A DNA stretch of 54,559 nucleotides from Chthoniobacterales bacterium. GTDB lineage: Bacteria > Verrucomicrobiota > Verrucomicrobiia > Chthoniobacterales > JACTMZ01. The DNA lies in assembly GCA_021463515.1 (NCBI GenBank), contig JAJTYZ010000070.1, forward strand, positions 1-54,559, given 5' to 3'. Below the pieces are notes generated by a model that made no database searches, was not told the origin of the DNA, and was given only the letters and a program-made list of their open reading frames with translations. Position numbers and translations under genes: made by a program. Shown one piece after another: positions 17,389-27,000 of this stretch (its first letter is position 1; each line of letters starts with the position of its first letter).

Positions 17389-18460
17389 AAATTGCGCCGA
17401 GGATATTCTTGGCGACGCTCTGCAGTTTGTGCCGCCCATCCCGGGTGATGTGGCCGGCACCTTTTCTCCGAAAGCACCGTTTTCTCGGATGCACGGAGAA
17501 TTGGCCCCATTTCTTGCGCTTTACGAGGGACGCCCCGTAGGACGCATTGCGGCTATTCTCAATCGCTCCCATAATGAATGTCATCATGATCGCATGGGCT
17601 TTTTTGGGTTTTTCGATTTTGCGGATGACGCTGCGGCAGCCGCGCTCTTTGGGGCGGCTTGCGCGTGGTTGCGAGAGCGTGGCCTGACGTCCATTCGTGG
17701 CCCCTATTCGCCGAGCATCAATGATGTTTGCGGTCTGCTTTCTGAGGGATTTGAACTCCCGCCTTCGGTGTTTATGCCATGGAATCCGCCGCGTTATAGT
17801 GCCACCTATCGCGCCTTGGGATTAGAAGAAGTGCGCACGCTTTATTCATTCCGTATTCCCCTCGATGTTCCGGCTCCTGCGGTGGTGGAAAAAATGGCGC
17901 AACGTGCGCGGCAACGCAGTGGGCTTACCGTTCGTCCGTTTAATCTTCAGGCACTGAATGACGAACTTCGTATTCTGCAGCGTCTCTACAATGTCACTCT
18001 CGATCGTAATTGGGGTTATGTGCCGATTAAATGGGAAGACCTTGAACATTCCGCAGAAGGGCTCAAAGCCATTGCCGACCCCAATATGCTTTTCTTTGTC
18101 ATGCACGAGGGACGCGAGGTTGGCTATTCCATTTCACTGCCGAACATCAATATCTTCCTCCACCGCACGCGTTCATGGCCTCGTGGCGTTTGGCGGTTTT
18201 TACCGCTGTTGTGGTTTCTCAAAACGTCCAAGCCAGGAGATGCGAGGCATCTTATCCTTGGGGTGGAACCGGAGTTTCGTCATCGTGCGGGTGTGGCACC
18301 AATGCTGTTTCAGGAAACTTTCAAACGCGTGAGTGCCGCAGGAAATCCTTCTGCCGAGATTTCGTGGATCGAAGCTAATAATACCGAAATTGTACGCGCC
18401 ATTGAGGTAATGGGAGGGTATCAGGAAAAAACTTACACCATTTGGGAAAAGGAACTTTAA
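17324..18460 (+). CDS. GNAT-fold acyltransferase, candidate bacterial ceramide synthase
   Basis: The real start is most likely the GTG at 17324, 65 bases inside spt. The track start (16952) would add an out-of-frame overlap with spt that has no domain. From there the 378-residue protein begins VKFHKGIHIRLCQSRADLRRF. It continues with two GNAT-like halves: FFGFFDFADDAAAAALFGAACAWLRERGLTSIRGPYSPSINDVCGLL and, C-terminally, LILGVEPEFRHRAGVAPMLFQETF. This architecture, a double acyl-CoA N-acyltransferase beside spt and an SDR gene, matches the bacterial ceramide synthase described in Caulobacter. It would N-acylate the sphingoid base. The family match is from memory and context, so the specific function is an inference. 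Confidence 0.7.
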   Translation: MKFHKGIHIRLCQSRADLRRFENCAEDILGDALQFVPPIPGDVAGTFSPKAPFSRMHGELAPFLALYEGRPVGRIAAILNRSHNECHHDRMGFFGFFDFADDAAAAALFGAACAWLRERGLTSIRGPYSPSINDVCGLLSEGFELPPSVFMPWNPPRYSATYRALGLEEVRTLYSFRIPLDVPAPAVVEKMAQRARQRSGLTVRPFNLQALNDELRILQRLYNVTLDRNWGYVPIKWEDLEHSAEGLKAIADPNMLFFVMHEGREVGYSISLPNINIFLHRTRSWPRGVWRFLPLLWFLKTSKPGDARHLILGVEPEFRHRAGVAPMLFQETFKRVSAAGNPSAEISWIEANNTEIVRAIEVMGGYQEKTYTIWEKEL

Positions 18461-18466
18461 GGCGTT

Positions 18467-19459
18467 ATGCGAATTTTAATCACAGGAGCCACGGGATTTA
18501 TTGGACGCACACTTGTTATGCACGCTTTGCGAGACGACAGCATCACCGAAGTGATTGCGCCGGTGCGCTCGGTCGAGAAATTACGAACGCAACTTACACG
18601 GGAAGGGGTGCCGGAAAGCCCCAAGCTCCGCATCATGGAAGCCGAAGCTCCCGACTGGAATTTTCGTGATCTCGGTGCGGTTGATCGCGTGGTTCACGGT
18701 GCCGGCGTGTTGTTTAGCCGCTCACGCGATGCCTATTTTCGTATCAACGTCGAAGGAACGACGCAACTTTTGCAAACGCTTCGCGGCAGTCCGCGGGTTG
18801 TCATTCTTTCCTCACAATCAGCAGGGGGCCCCACGCCCAAGGGGGCTTTTGCGAAGAAGGTCGGTGATTCCGATCGCCCTCTCTCATGGTATGGTGCTTC
18901 GAAACTCCGCATGGAATTAGCAGTTCGTGAAATGGCACCCCGCTTTCCTGTTTTACTCCTGCGTGCGCCTATGGTTCTTGGCCCGGGCGATATGGCGACA
19001 TTGCCGCTTTTTCGGATGGTGCGTGGAAAAATTTGGCCCAAACCCGGATGGCGCTCGAAGTATTTTAGCTGGATTGCATCCGAAGATTTGGTGACAGCCT
19101 GCAACGCATGGTTTGCGCTGGATACCGCAGAAGTTCAAACCATGCACATCGCCGAACCCGATGTCATTTGTGACGCTCAACTCATGCGAACGGCAGCACT
19201 GGTAAGCGAACGGCGTGGCATTTTGCTTCCTGTCCCCCAGATGTTACTGCGCCTTGTCGCTCTCGCTTCCCAATTCATGCCGTCCATCGGCGAAAAAGTT
19301 CCCTCCCTCACTCCCGATCGCGCTCGTGAAATTTGGCCCAACCGTTGGGTATTGGATACAGAACCGTTTTACGAAATGACCGGTTGGCGTGGAACAGCAA
19401 CATTAGAAGAAACGTTAGCGCGAACTTTGGCATGGTTTCGACGTGAGGGGTTGATATGA
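18467..19459 (+). CDS. NAD-dependent epimerase/dehydratase-family protein, candidate ceramide reductase
   Basis: An extended short-chain dehydrogenase of 330 residues. The N-terminal Rossmann motif is ITGATGFIGRTL (GxxGxxG), the catalytic Tyr-Lys pair is in WYGASKLRME (Tyr142, Lys146), and LRAPMVLGPGD follows as in sugar-epimerase-like SDRs. In the Caulobacter pathway a protein of this class (CerR) reduces the 3-keto group after N-acylation. Encoded 6 bases after the putative ceramide synthase and co-oriented with spt, it fits that step. Alternative substrates such as a sterol or nucleotide sugar cannot be excluded from sequence alone. Its stop overlaps the next start (ATGA). Confidence 0.8.
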   Translation: MRILITGATGFIGRTLVMHALRDDSITEVIAPVRSVEKLRTQLTREGVPESPKLRIMEAEAPDWNFRDLGAVDRVVHGAGVLFSRSRDAYFRINVEGTTQLLQTLRGSPRVVILSSQSAGGPTPKGAFAKKVGDSDRPLSWYGASKLRMELAVREMAPRFPVLLLRAPMVLGPGDMATLPLFRMVRGKIWPKPGWRSKYFSWIASEDLVTACNAWFALDTAEVQTMHIAEPDVICDAQLMRTAALVSERRGILLPVPQMLLRLVALASQFMPSIGEKVPSLTPDRAREIWPNRWVLDTEPFYEMTGWRGTATLEETLARTLAWFRREGLI

Positions 19460-20028
19460 CGCAGAAAAAAAGGGCTACGGATAAAATGGAGGCACCCCCT
19501 ATCTTGACGATTGGACACTCGACGCGCTTGCTGGAAGATTTTATTGCGTTGCTGAAAGCCCATGGTGTCACCCGCATCGTGGATGTACGGACGATTCCAC
19601 GCTCGCGCCATAATCCGCAATTTAATCGCGAGAGCCTGCCGCAATCTTTGGAAAACGAAGGGATCGGCTACACGCATCTTGCAGAACTTGGGGGGCTTCG
19701 GCACACGAAGGAGCCATCGCCCAACACCGGTTGGCGCAACACGTCGTTTCGCGGCTATGCGGATTATATGCAGACGCCGGAATTTACGGCGGCCATCGTA
19801 CGCTTAATTGACATGTCGCAGCATGATCGCCTTGCGGTCATGTGCGCCGAGGCCGTTCCGTGGCGTTGTCATCGTTCGCTCATTGCCGATGCGTTACTTG
19901 TTCGAGGCATTCCGAGCGAAGATATCCAAAGCCTTACCCGCACACAGCCTCACAAGCTTACACCATTTGCTAAAGTGGAGGGGCAACATATTACTTATCC
20001 GCCTGTGGATGCGCTGCCAGGATTTTAA
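19456..20028 (+). CDS. DUF488 domain-containing protein
   Basis: A 190-residue DUF488 protein. It has the signature TIGHSTRLLEDFIALLKAHGVTRIVDVRTIPRSRHNPQF, the later GIGYTHLAELGGLR, and VMCAEAVPWRCHRSLIAD with the conserved Cys-Ala-Glu. The family is widespread, and its biochemical role is unsettled. The Cys-rich motif resembles those of rhodanese-like or nucleic-acid-modifying enzymes. It starts within the stop of the SDR gene, so it is translated with the lipid operon, but no lipid-related role is evident. Confidence 0.9.
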   Translation: MTQKKRATDKMEAPPILTIGHSTRLLEDFIALLKAHGVTRIVDVRTIPRSRHNPQFNRESLPQSLENEGIGYTHLAELGGLRHTKEPSPNTGWRNTSFRGYADYMQTPEFTAAIVRLIDMSQHDRLAVMCAEAVPWRCHRSLIADALLVRGIPSEDIQSLTRTQPHKLTPFAKVEGQHITYPPVDALPGF

Positions 20029-20094
20029 AATGATTTCGATTTTTGGAGGCGGCTTAGACAATGCGGCTTGCCTTTGTGCGCTGGGCTTTTGAGG

Positions 20095-20997
20095 ATGCGC
20101 GCTTCTATGACGACGGCCCGTGTCACTTTTGCCCGCCGCTTGGTGAGTACCCTGCTTATGTGGGCTATCGGACTTGGAACCATTCTCTCCGGCTACGAGC
20201 AGCTTTTTTTCATTACGATATCCGGCCTTGGGTTGCTGGGATTGTGGGAGTACTACGAGATGCTGGATCGTCGTGGGATTCCCAATTTCAAACTCACCGC
20301 CCTCATTACGGCTGTCATTTTTTTTATCGGTAGTTTTTACACGTTTCGCTCCGTAGATCATCATGACAAGTCCTACGATTTTGAAATTGCAGTGCTCGTG
20401 GTATTTCTGATGGTGGTTTTTGGGCGTCAGATGTTTCGCCGCACACGCGATAAGAATCCGTTGGAAACGATGGTTTATACTCTCTTTGGGCTGCTCTACA
20501 TCGTGTGGCTTTTTAATTTTCTTACCAAAATTGTCTATCTCCCGCCACGGGATGCGATGGGATATACGACAGGGCAGTATTACGTGCTTTACCTCGTACT
20601 CGTGACAAAGTTTAGCGATATGGGTGCTTATGTGGTTGGCTCCTTATGTGGCCGACACAAACTTGTGCCGCATATTAGCCCCAAAAAAACATGGGAAGGA
20701 TTGGCGGGAGCGATGGGCTTTTCGTTCGCAGGGAGTTTTGGGCTTTGGATGTTGATTCCGGTTCGCTTGTCGGTTTTTCATGCGGCGGATGTGGCCGTTC
20801 TGGGATTGCTCCTGGGATTTACGGCTGTCCTTGGAGATTTGGCGGAGTCCATCGTGAAACGCAGCATTGACGCTAAGGATTCCGGCGGATTGTTGCCCGG
20901 GATTGGAGGCGTGCTGGACCTCATGGACAGTCTGCTTTTCACGGCACCCATTCTTTTCTTTTATATGCGGCTTGTGTTGGGATTACCGACACCATGA
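20095..20997 (+). CDS. cdsA: Phosphatidate cytidylyltransferase
   Basis: An integral membrane protein of about 300 residues with some eight hydrophobic segments. The CDP-diglyceride synthase signature is at the C-terminus: SIVKRSIDAKDSGGLLPGIGGVLDLMDSLLF. It is preceded by KFSDMGAYVVGSLCGRHKLVPHISPKKTWEG. It converts phosphatidate and CTP to CDP-diacylglycerol for phospholipid synthesis. In many bacteria the order is uppS-cdsA-dxr; here uppS is missing and DUF488 precedes. The track start (20068) is a poor TTG; ATG 20095 or ATG 20107 (MTTARVTFARRL) are better. The stop overlaps the dxr start as ATGA. Confidence 0.95.
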   Translation: MRASMTTARVTFARRLVSTLLMWAIGLGTILSGYEQLFFITISGLGLLGLWEYYEMLDRRGIPNFKLTALITAVIFFIGSFYTFRSVDHHDKSYDFEIAVLVVFLMVVFGRQMFRRTRDKNPLETMVYTLFGLLYIVWLFNFLTKIVYLPPRDAMGYTTGQYYVLYLVLVTKFSDMGAYVVGSLCGRHKLVPHISPKKTWEGLAGAMGFSFAGSFGLWMLIPVRLSVFHAADVAVLGLLLGFTAVLGDLAESIVKRSIDAKDSGGLLPGIGGVLDLMDSLLFTAPILFFYMRLVLGLPTP

Positions 20998-22154
20998 CGC
21001 CACGAAATATCGTTCTTCTCGGAGCTACCGGTTCCATTGGGCGAAGTGCCTGCCGCGTGGCCAAAGATTTACCGCATCGCGTTCGCGTTGTGGGGATGTC
21101 TGGTTACCGCAATATCACGAGGCTCGCCGAGGAAGCGAATACATTGCATCCCGAGGCACTGGCGGTACCGGATGAGCAAAGTGCCGCAGAATTACGCGCC
21201 AAATTGGATTATCGCCCCAAAGAAATTTTCATCGGCGAGGAAGGGCTTTGTCGTCTCGTGCAAATGGAGGGAGCAAACATGGTGTTGGTTGCCATTGTGG
21301 GGATGGGGGGCTTGCGCCCAACTTTGACCGCCGTGGAAGCAGGGCGTGATATTGCGTTGGCGAGTAAGGAAGTGTTGGTGGCTGCGGGAGAAATTGTGAT
21401 GGCCGCAGCCCAAGCATACGGCGTTCGCATTCTTCCAGTGGATAGCGAACACAATGCCATATTTCAATGTCTCGAAGGGCATAAGTCGTGTCATGTCAAA
21501 CGCCTTATTCTCACGGCGTCAGGTGGTCCTTTTCGCTCGTGGTCGGTGGAAAAGTTGAATGTCGCCACGCGTGAAGAGGCACTCAAACATCCTACATGGA
21601 GGATGGGAGAAAAAATCACGATTGATTCAGCCACTTTGTTTAACAAGGGATTGGAAATGATCGAGGCGCGTTGGCTTTTTGGATTACCCATGGAGCGCAT
21701 AAGCGTGGTGATTCATCCGCAGAGCATCATTCACTCGATGGTGGAGTTTGTGGATGGATCTGTTTTAGCGCAAATGAGTCATTCCGATATGCGCTTTCCC
21801 ATACAATATGCGCTGACATGGCCCGATCGAATTTCAGGGAGTCTGCCACCTCTCGATTTTACAAAACTTGGACAACTGGATTTTGAAGAACCGCGCTATG
21901 GTACTTTTCCTGCGTTGAGTTTAGCGCGTCAGGCTGTGGAGCGGGGAGGGATGGTTCCGGCAGCTCTTAACGCCGCCAATGAAGTTGCCGTCGCTGCATT
22001 TCTCGATGGAAAAATTTCCTTTCCCAAAATTTGGGAAACCGTAGCCCGCGTGTTGGAACGTTTTCCCAATGGCGATGCAAGTAACCTTGAAACGCTGCTC
22101 AAAGCGGATGGCAAGGCGCGTCAGTTAGCCGATGAAATTATCACCGCAGGTTAA
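20994..22154 (+). CDS. dxr: 1-deoxy-D-xylulose 5-phosphate reductoisomerase
   Basis: Full-length at 386 residues. It has the NADPH-binding ILLGATGSIGRSACRVAKD at the N-terminus, LASKEVLVAAGEIVM, PVDSEHNAIFQCL with the metal-binding acids, the substrate block LTASGGPFR, TWRMGEKITIDSATLFNKGLEMIEARWLF, and HPQSIIHSMVEFVDGS. The enzyme makes 2-C-methyl-D-erythritol 4-phosphate in the MEP isoprenoid pathway. It overlaps cdsA by four bases, and no rseP follows; instead it converges with nuoD on the other strand. Confidence 0.98.
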   Translation: MTPRNIVLLGATGSIGRSACRVAKDLPHRVRVVGMSGYRNITRLAEEANTLHPEALAVPDEQSAAELRAKLDYRPKEIFIGEEGLCRLVQMEGANMVLVAIVGMGGLRPTLTAVEAGRDIALASKEVLVAAGEIVMAAAQAYGVRILPVDSEHNAIFQCLEGHKSCHVKRLILTASGGPFRSWSVEKLNVATREEALKHPTWRMGEKITIDSATLFNKGLEMIEARWLFGLPMERISVVIHPQSIIHSMVEFVDGSVLAQMSHSDMRFPIQYALTWPDRISGSLPPLDFTKLGQLDFEEPRYGTFPALSLARQAVERGGMVPAALNAANEVAVAAFLDGKISFPKIWETVARVLERFPNGDASNLETLLKADGKARQLADEIITAG

Positions 22155-22193
22155 TTGACGCTCTTTGCGCGGGTGAGGGGAGCGTGACCGCTT

Positions 22194-23441
22194 TTAGCGA
22201 TCGCACTCACCCATCACAAAATCAATACTGCCGAGAATCGCGGGCACATCGCTGACGTAATGGCCGGGCAAGATTTTCGGCAAGATGCTGAGATTGGCAA
22301 AACTTGGGGCGCGAATTTTAAGGCGATAAGGAACCCCGCCACCTCGGCTGTTGATGTAAAATCCCAACTCGCCCTTCGGGTTTTCGGAAGCGGAATAAAC
22401 TTCGCCCGCAGGCGCATCAATACCCTGAGTGACGAGGATAAATTGATGAATCAGCTCCTCCATTTTCGTGAGAACATCGGGCTTCACCGGCAGGAGACCC
22501 TTGGGATTTTCCACGCAAACGGGGCCAGTTGGCATCTTGGTGAGAGCTTGTTCGAGAATGCGGGCACTTTGACGCATTTCTTCCATGCGAACGAGGTAGC
22601 GATCAAAGCAATCACCGACCGTCCCCACAGGAACTTCAAAGTCATAGTGTTCGTAACCAAGATAAGGATGCGCTTTACGAATGTCGTAATCGGCACCTGT
22701 GCTTCGCAAATTCGGGCCGGTGATGCCGTAAGCGAGAGCGTCTTCGCGAGTGATCGTTCCTACGTTTTTCGTGCGATCTAACCAAATCGGATTCCGCGTG
22801 AGAAGTTTGTCTATTTCGTCAAGACAAGGGAGCAGTTCTTTAATGAATGCGCGAACACGGCTTGGAAAATCTTCCGGCATATCACGCGTCATCCCTCCAA
22901 TGCGCGTGTAAGTCGTGGTAAAACGTGCGCCGGTAAGTTGCTCGCAGAGATTGTAGATCGTTTCGCGTTGCGTGAAGGTATAAAGAAAGACGGTCATGGC
23001 ACCGATATCCATCGCATAACATCCAATGCCGAGAAGGTGGGAAGAAATGCGTGCCAACTCACAACACAGCACGCGAATGGCTTGCCCACGCGGGGGAAGT
23101 TTCCAGTCCATCAATTTTTCCACAGCCAAGGCATACGCCACGTTATTGGCCATGGGCGCGAGATAATCCAAACGATCCGTGTAGGGAACGAATTGATTGT
23201 ACTGCATGGTCTCCGCAATTTTCTCATCCCCGCGATGCAAATACCCAATGTCCGGCGTCGCTTTGGTAATGACCTCGCCATCCAGCTCCAGCACGATCCT
23301 CAGCACGCCGTGAGTGGACGGATGCGAAGGGCCCATGTTGATTGTCAGACTCTCACCAAGCGGACCTCCATTTTCGAGGGCTTTGCTTTCCGCCTCGCGG
23401 GCACGCATGGCGACATCGGGTGACTCATAGACGGTGGACAT
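22194..23441 (-). CDS. nuoD: NADH-quinone oxidoreductase subunit D (orphan)
   Basis: The 415-residue product has the 49-kDa subunit signatures: LTINMGPSHPSTHGVLR, DIGYLHRGDEKIAETMQYNQFVPYTDRLDYLAPMANN and C-terminal LPKILPGHYVSDVPAILGSIDFVMGECDR. It forms part of the quinone-binding peripheral arm of complex I on the cytoplasmic face. The ATG at 23441 (MSTVYESPD) is preferred over the TTG at 23477. No other nuo gene lies in the window: dxr converges on one side and an HU gene diverges on the other. The complex must be completed from another locus. Confidence 0.97.
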   Translation of the reverse strand: MSTVYESPDVAMRAREAESKALENGGPLGESLTINMGPSHPSTHGVLRIVLELDGEVITKATPDIGYLHRGDEKIAETMQYNQFVPYTDRLDYLAPMANNVAYALAVEKLMDWKLPPRGQAIRVLCCELARISSHLLGIGCYAMDIGAMTVFLYTFTQRETIYNLCEQLTGARFTTTYTRIGGMTRDMPEDFPSRVRAFIKELLPCLDEIDKLLTRNPIWLDRTKNVGTITREDALAYGITGPNLRSTGADYDIRKAHPYLGYEHYDFEVPVGTVGDCFDRYLVRMEEMRQSARILEQALTKMPTGPVCVENPKGLLPVKPDVLTKMEELIHQFILVTQGIDAPAGEVYSASENPKGELGFYINSRGGGVPYRLKIRAPSFANLSILPKILPGHYVSDVPAILGSIDFVMGECDR

Positions 23442-23594
23442 CAGAGCGATTGTCGCGTTAGTTGCTTGTTTTTGCAATCTTCGGTCACCGCTTCGGAAAA
23501 AAATTACACTGCACCGCAGGGGAGATTTTTTTCATCATTGATTGCCAACCTCTCCGCCAATAGGGTATTAGACGAACTTTTAACTACACATCTT

Positions 23595-23906
23595 ATGTCA
23601 ACCAACCTCACCAAACGCGACATGGTCGTCAGCATCAGCAAAGAAGTCGGCATCACCCAGCAGCAAGCCTTCGCCGTCATCCAGAAAACTCTCGACCAAA
23701 TCACGGCAAGCCTTGCGCAAGGCAATAATGTCGAGCTGAGAAACTTCGGTGTTTTTGAAGTGCGTCTCACCAAACCGCGTTTGGGGCGGAATCCTAATAA
23801 ACCGGAAATTGATGTCACCATCCCGGCACGCGCCATTGTGAAATTTACGGCAGGAAAAGTGATGCGTGAGAAGGTTCTACGCCGAACGGAACTGATGCTC
23901 GATTAG
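23595..23906 (+). CDS. HU/IHF-family DNA-binding protein
   Basis: The 103-residue protein from the ATG at 23595 follows the HU/IHF layout. Two N-terminal helices (LTKRDMVVSISKEVGITQQQAFAVIQKTLDQITASLAQG) are followed by the arm-forming VELRNFGVFEVRLTKPRLGRNPNKPEIDVTIPARAIVKFTAGKVM, with the DNA-intercalating region at GRNPNKP. It would act as a dimeric nucleoid-associated protein. It is divergent from nuoD, with about 150 bases between the starts. The C-terminal REKVLRRTELMLD extends past the usual HU end by about ten residues. Confidence 0.93.
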   Translation: MSTNLTKRDMVVSISKEVGITQQQAFAVIQKTLDQITASLAQGNNVELRNFGVFEVRLTKPRLGRNPNKPEIDVTIPARAIVKFTAGKVMREKVLRRTELMLD

Positions 23907-24041
23907 CGGGTATTTGTTGAACGCCTAACGCTTCGGCCAAAACTTTTTCGCTCGGACGCTCATTGGCGCATTGCTTGAGCGGCGGTTTGCGTTATTCTAT
24001 CCGGTCGCTGTCGGTTCTATGGGGGCCGCAGCGAATTCGGC

Positions 24042-27000
24042 ATGGCATCTCGAAAACGTTCCACTTCATCGCAGCTCCCTCGTGTTCCAAGCATTCGCGT
24101 TCGCGGGGCACGCCAAAACAATCTTCAAGGCATAGACCTTGATCTTCCGCGTGGACTTCTCCACGTCATCACCGGCCCCAGCGGTTCGGGAAAATCTTCG
24201 CTTGCCTTTGATACAATTTATGCCGAGGGGCAAAGGCGTTACATCGAAACATTTTCGCCTTACACGCGGCAATTTTTTGATCGTATGGACAAGCCGCGGG
24301 CGGATGTTATTGAGGGCATTCCTCCGGCGATCGCGATTGAGCAATCGAACAATGTTAAAACAACTCGTTCGACGGTTGGCACGATTACCGAGATTAATGA
24401 CTACCTCAAACTTCTTTTCCCTCGCCTCGCCATAGCGTCGTGTCCGTCTTGTCAGCGTCCGATTCGCCCCGAAACCGCACGGAGCATCGTGCGTGAGGTG
24501 CAATGTCTTTCTCGTGGAAAACACTTATTGGTGACTTTTCCGGTTGGAACGGGTGACAGCGAAAAGCGAACAGCGGCGCAATTTTTTTCCTTTCTTCAAC
24601 AGCAGGGCTATCTGCGAATTTGGAATGAGGGAAAAATTTTACGTACGGATGAAACGCCTCCGCCGACGCTTCCCGCGACGGTGCTGGTGATTCAAGACCG
24701 TGTGGAGAGTGATTCCGAAACGCGGCTTACCGAAGCTATTGAGGCGGCATTGCACCTTGGAAAAGGGCGCCTCGAAGTGATTGATGAGGACAATGGAAAA
24801 TCGCATCCCTTTTCTACAGGTTGGCATTGTGCATGGTGCGATATGGATATTCGTCCGCCGACTCCCGGACTGTTTAGTTTTAATCATCCCTTGGGTGCTT
24901 GTCCGGAATGTCGAGGATTTGGCCGGACGATAGGGTTGGATTGGCAACGGATCATTCCCGATCACAGCCGCACCTTGGCAGAAGGCGTCGTTCGCCCATT
25001 TCAAAACGGCATGGCCCAGGAATGTCAGGAAGACCTCCTTCGCCACGCCCGACGTCGCAAAATGGACCTTCATTGTCCGTTTCATTTGCTCCCGCAAGAT
25101 GATCAAAATTGGGTTATTCAAGGTGACCGCCGTGCGGGCGAATCTCTCAACGACGTTTGGGATAGTGATCGCTGGTATGGCGTGCAGGGATATTTTGATT
25201 GGCTCGAAACCAAGACGTACAAAATGCACGTTCGCGTACTGCTGAGTCGCTATCGCAGTTACAATGAATGTCCAAAATGTTTCGGTGGCCGTTTCCAGCC
25301 TGAAACGCTGAACTACCGACTCCGAGGAAAAGACAATGTGGCCCTCACGCTTCCCGAACTTGCGGCGAAACCGATTCATCATCTGCGTGATTTTCTCGTG
25401 GGGGTTGTCGTTCCATCCGGTGATCGCACCACGCAGCTTCTGCACGATCAAATTACATCACGACTTTCTTATTTAGTGGAAGTCGGACTTCCTTACCTCA
25501 CCTTGGATCGCCCTACGCGAACGCTTTCCGGTGGCGAAGTTCAACGCGTCAATCTCACAACATGCCTCGGTGCCTCGTTGGTGAATACTTTGTTTGTGAT
25601 GGATGAACCCAGCGTGGGACTGCATCCCCGTGATCTCGACCAACTCTTGCGCATCATGCGTAAACTCCGTGACAAAGGAAACACCCTCCTTGTTGTGGAG
25701 CATGACGAAGCGGTCATGCGTGCCGCCGATTGGCTCACGGATATTGGACCTGGGCGAGGGGAAACTGGCGGACGCCTCATGTTCAGCGGTTCGCCCACAA
25801 AAATCTCGGACGCTCAAAATTCGCTAACCGCCGATTTTCTTCTCGGGCGCCGCCACATTCCGATTCCCACCAAGCGACGCAAAGCCAAAAAGTTTTTACG
25901 TCTGCGTGGAGCCTCCTTGCATAATATCCGGAAACTTGATGTAGATTTTCCACTCGGCGTTTTCACCTGCGTCACGGGTGTCTCCGGCTCGGGAAAATCC
26001 ACCCTTGTTCACGGACTTCTTCACCACAATCTTCGGCGTGAACGCGGGGAGATGGTGGAGGGCGATGCGGGAGTGATAAAAAAAATAACCGGCATTGAAC
26101 ATGTGGGCGACGTGGTGATGGTGGACCAATCTCCACCCGGGAAATCCTCCCGCTCCACGCCGGTCGTTTACATTGGCGCATGGGACCCTATTCGAGAACT
26201 TTTCGCCCATAGTGGCGCGGCTAAAGCCGCAGGACTGACAGCGTCATCCTTTAGCTTCAATTCCAATCACGGACGTTGCGAACGTTGTGCAGGACTGGGT
26301 TATGAACGCGTGGAAATGCAGTTTCTAAGCGATGTTTCGCTGGTCTGTTCCTCCTGCGGTGGCAAACGTTTTCAGCCTCATGTACTCTGCGTGTTGCTCG
26401 AAGGAAAATCGGTGCATGACATCTTGGAAATGACGGTCACCGAGGCGTTGAGCTTTTTTAAGACTTTTCCAAAGCACGAAAAGATTACGAATTTGTTGCA
26501 AACCCTCGCGGATGTGGGGCTGGGGTATTTGAGATTGGGACAACCCACGAGTTTTCTTTCCGGCGGCGAATCCCAGAGACTTAAATTGGCGGCTCATCTT
26601 GCCGATGCGGATGCCGAGGCTTCTTTGCTGCTTTTTGATGAACCAACAACGGGTCTTCACCTTGATGACATCGAACGCCTCCTTAGCGTTTTTCAACGCC
26701 TCGTGGATGCGGGACACACCCTCATTGTCATTGAACACAACACGGAGGTCATTAAAAGTGCAGACCACATTATTGACATTGGCCCCGAGGCAGGCGAAGG
26801 CGGCGGACGCATTGTGGCTACGGGGACTCCCGAAGAAATTGGACGTTCGACGGAAGCTCGAACGGCCCCATTTTTGCGAGAGGCATTGGAAAAGAGTGAA
26901 GACAAGCCAACCCTGCGTGTGGCGGAAACCGGCACAGCACCGGTACTCGCTGACAATGGGCGCATTCGCATCAGTGGTGCACGTGAACACAATCTCAAAA

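Noticed and set aside
22155-22193. Possible bidirectional terminator between dxr and nuoD
   Set aside because: The only pairing arms (CGCTC/GAGCG) enclose a long loop and no T run follows.
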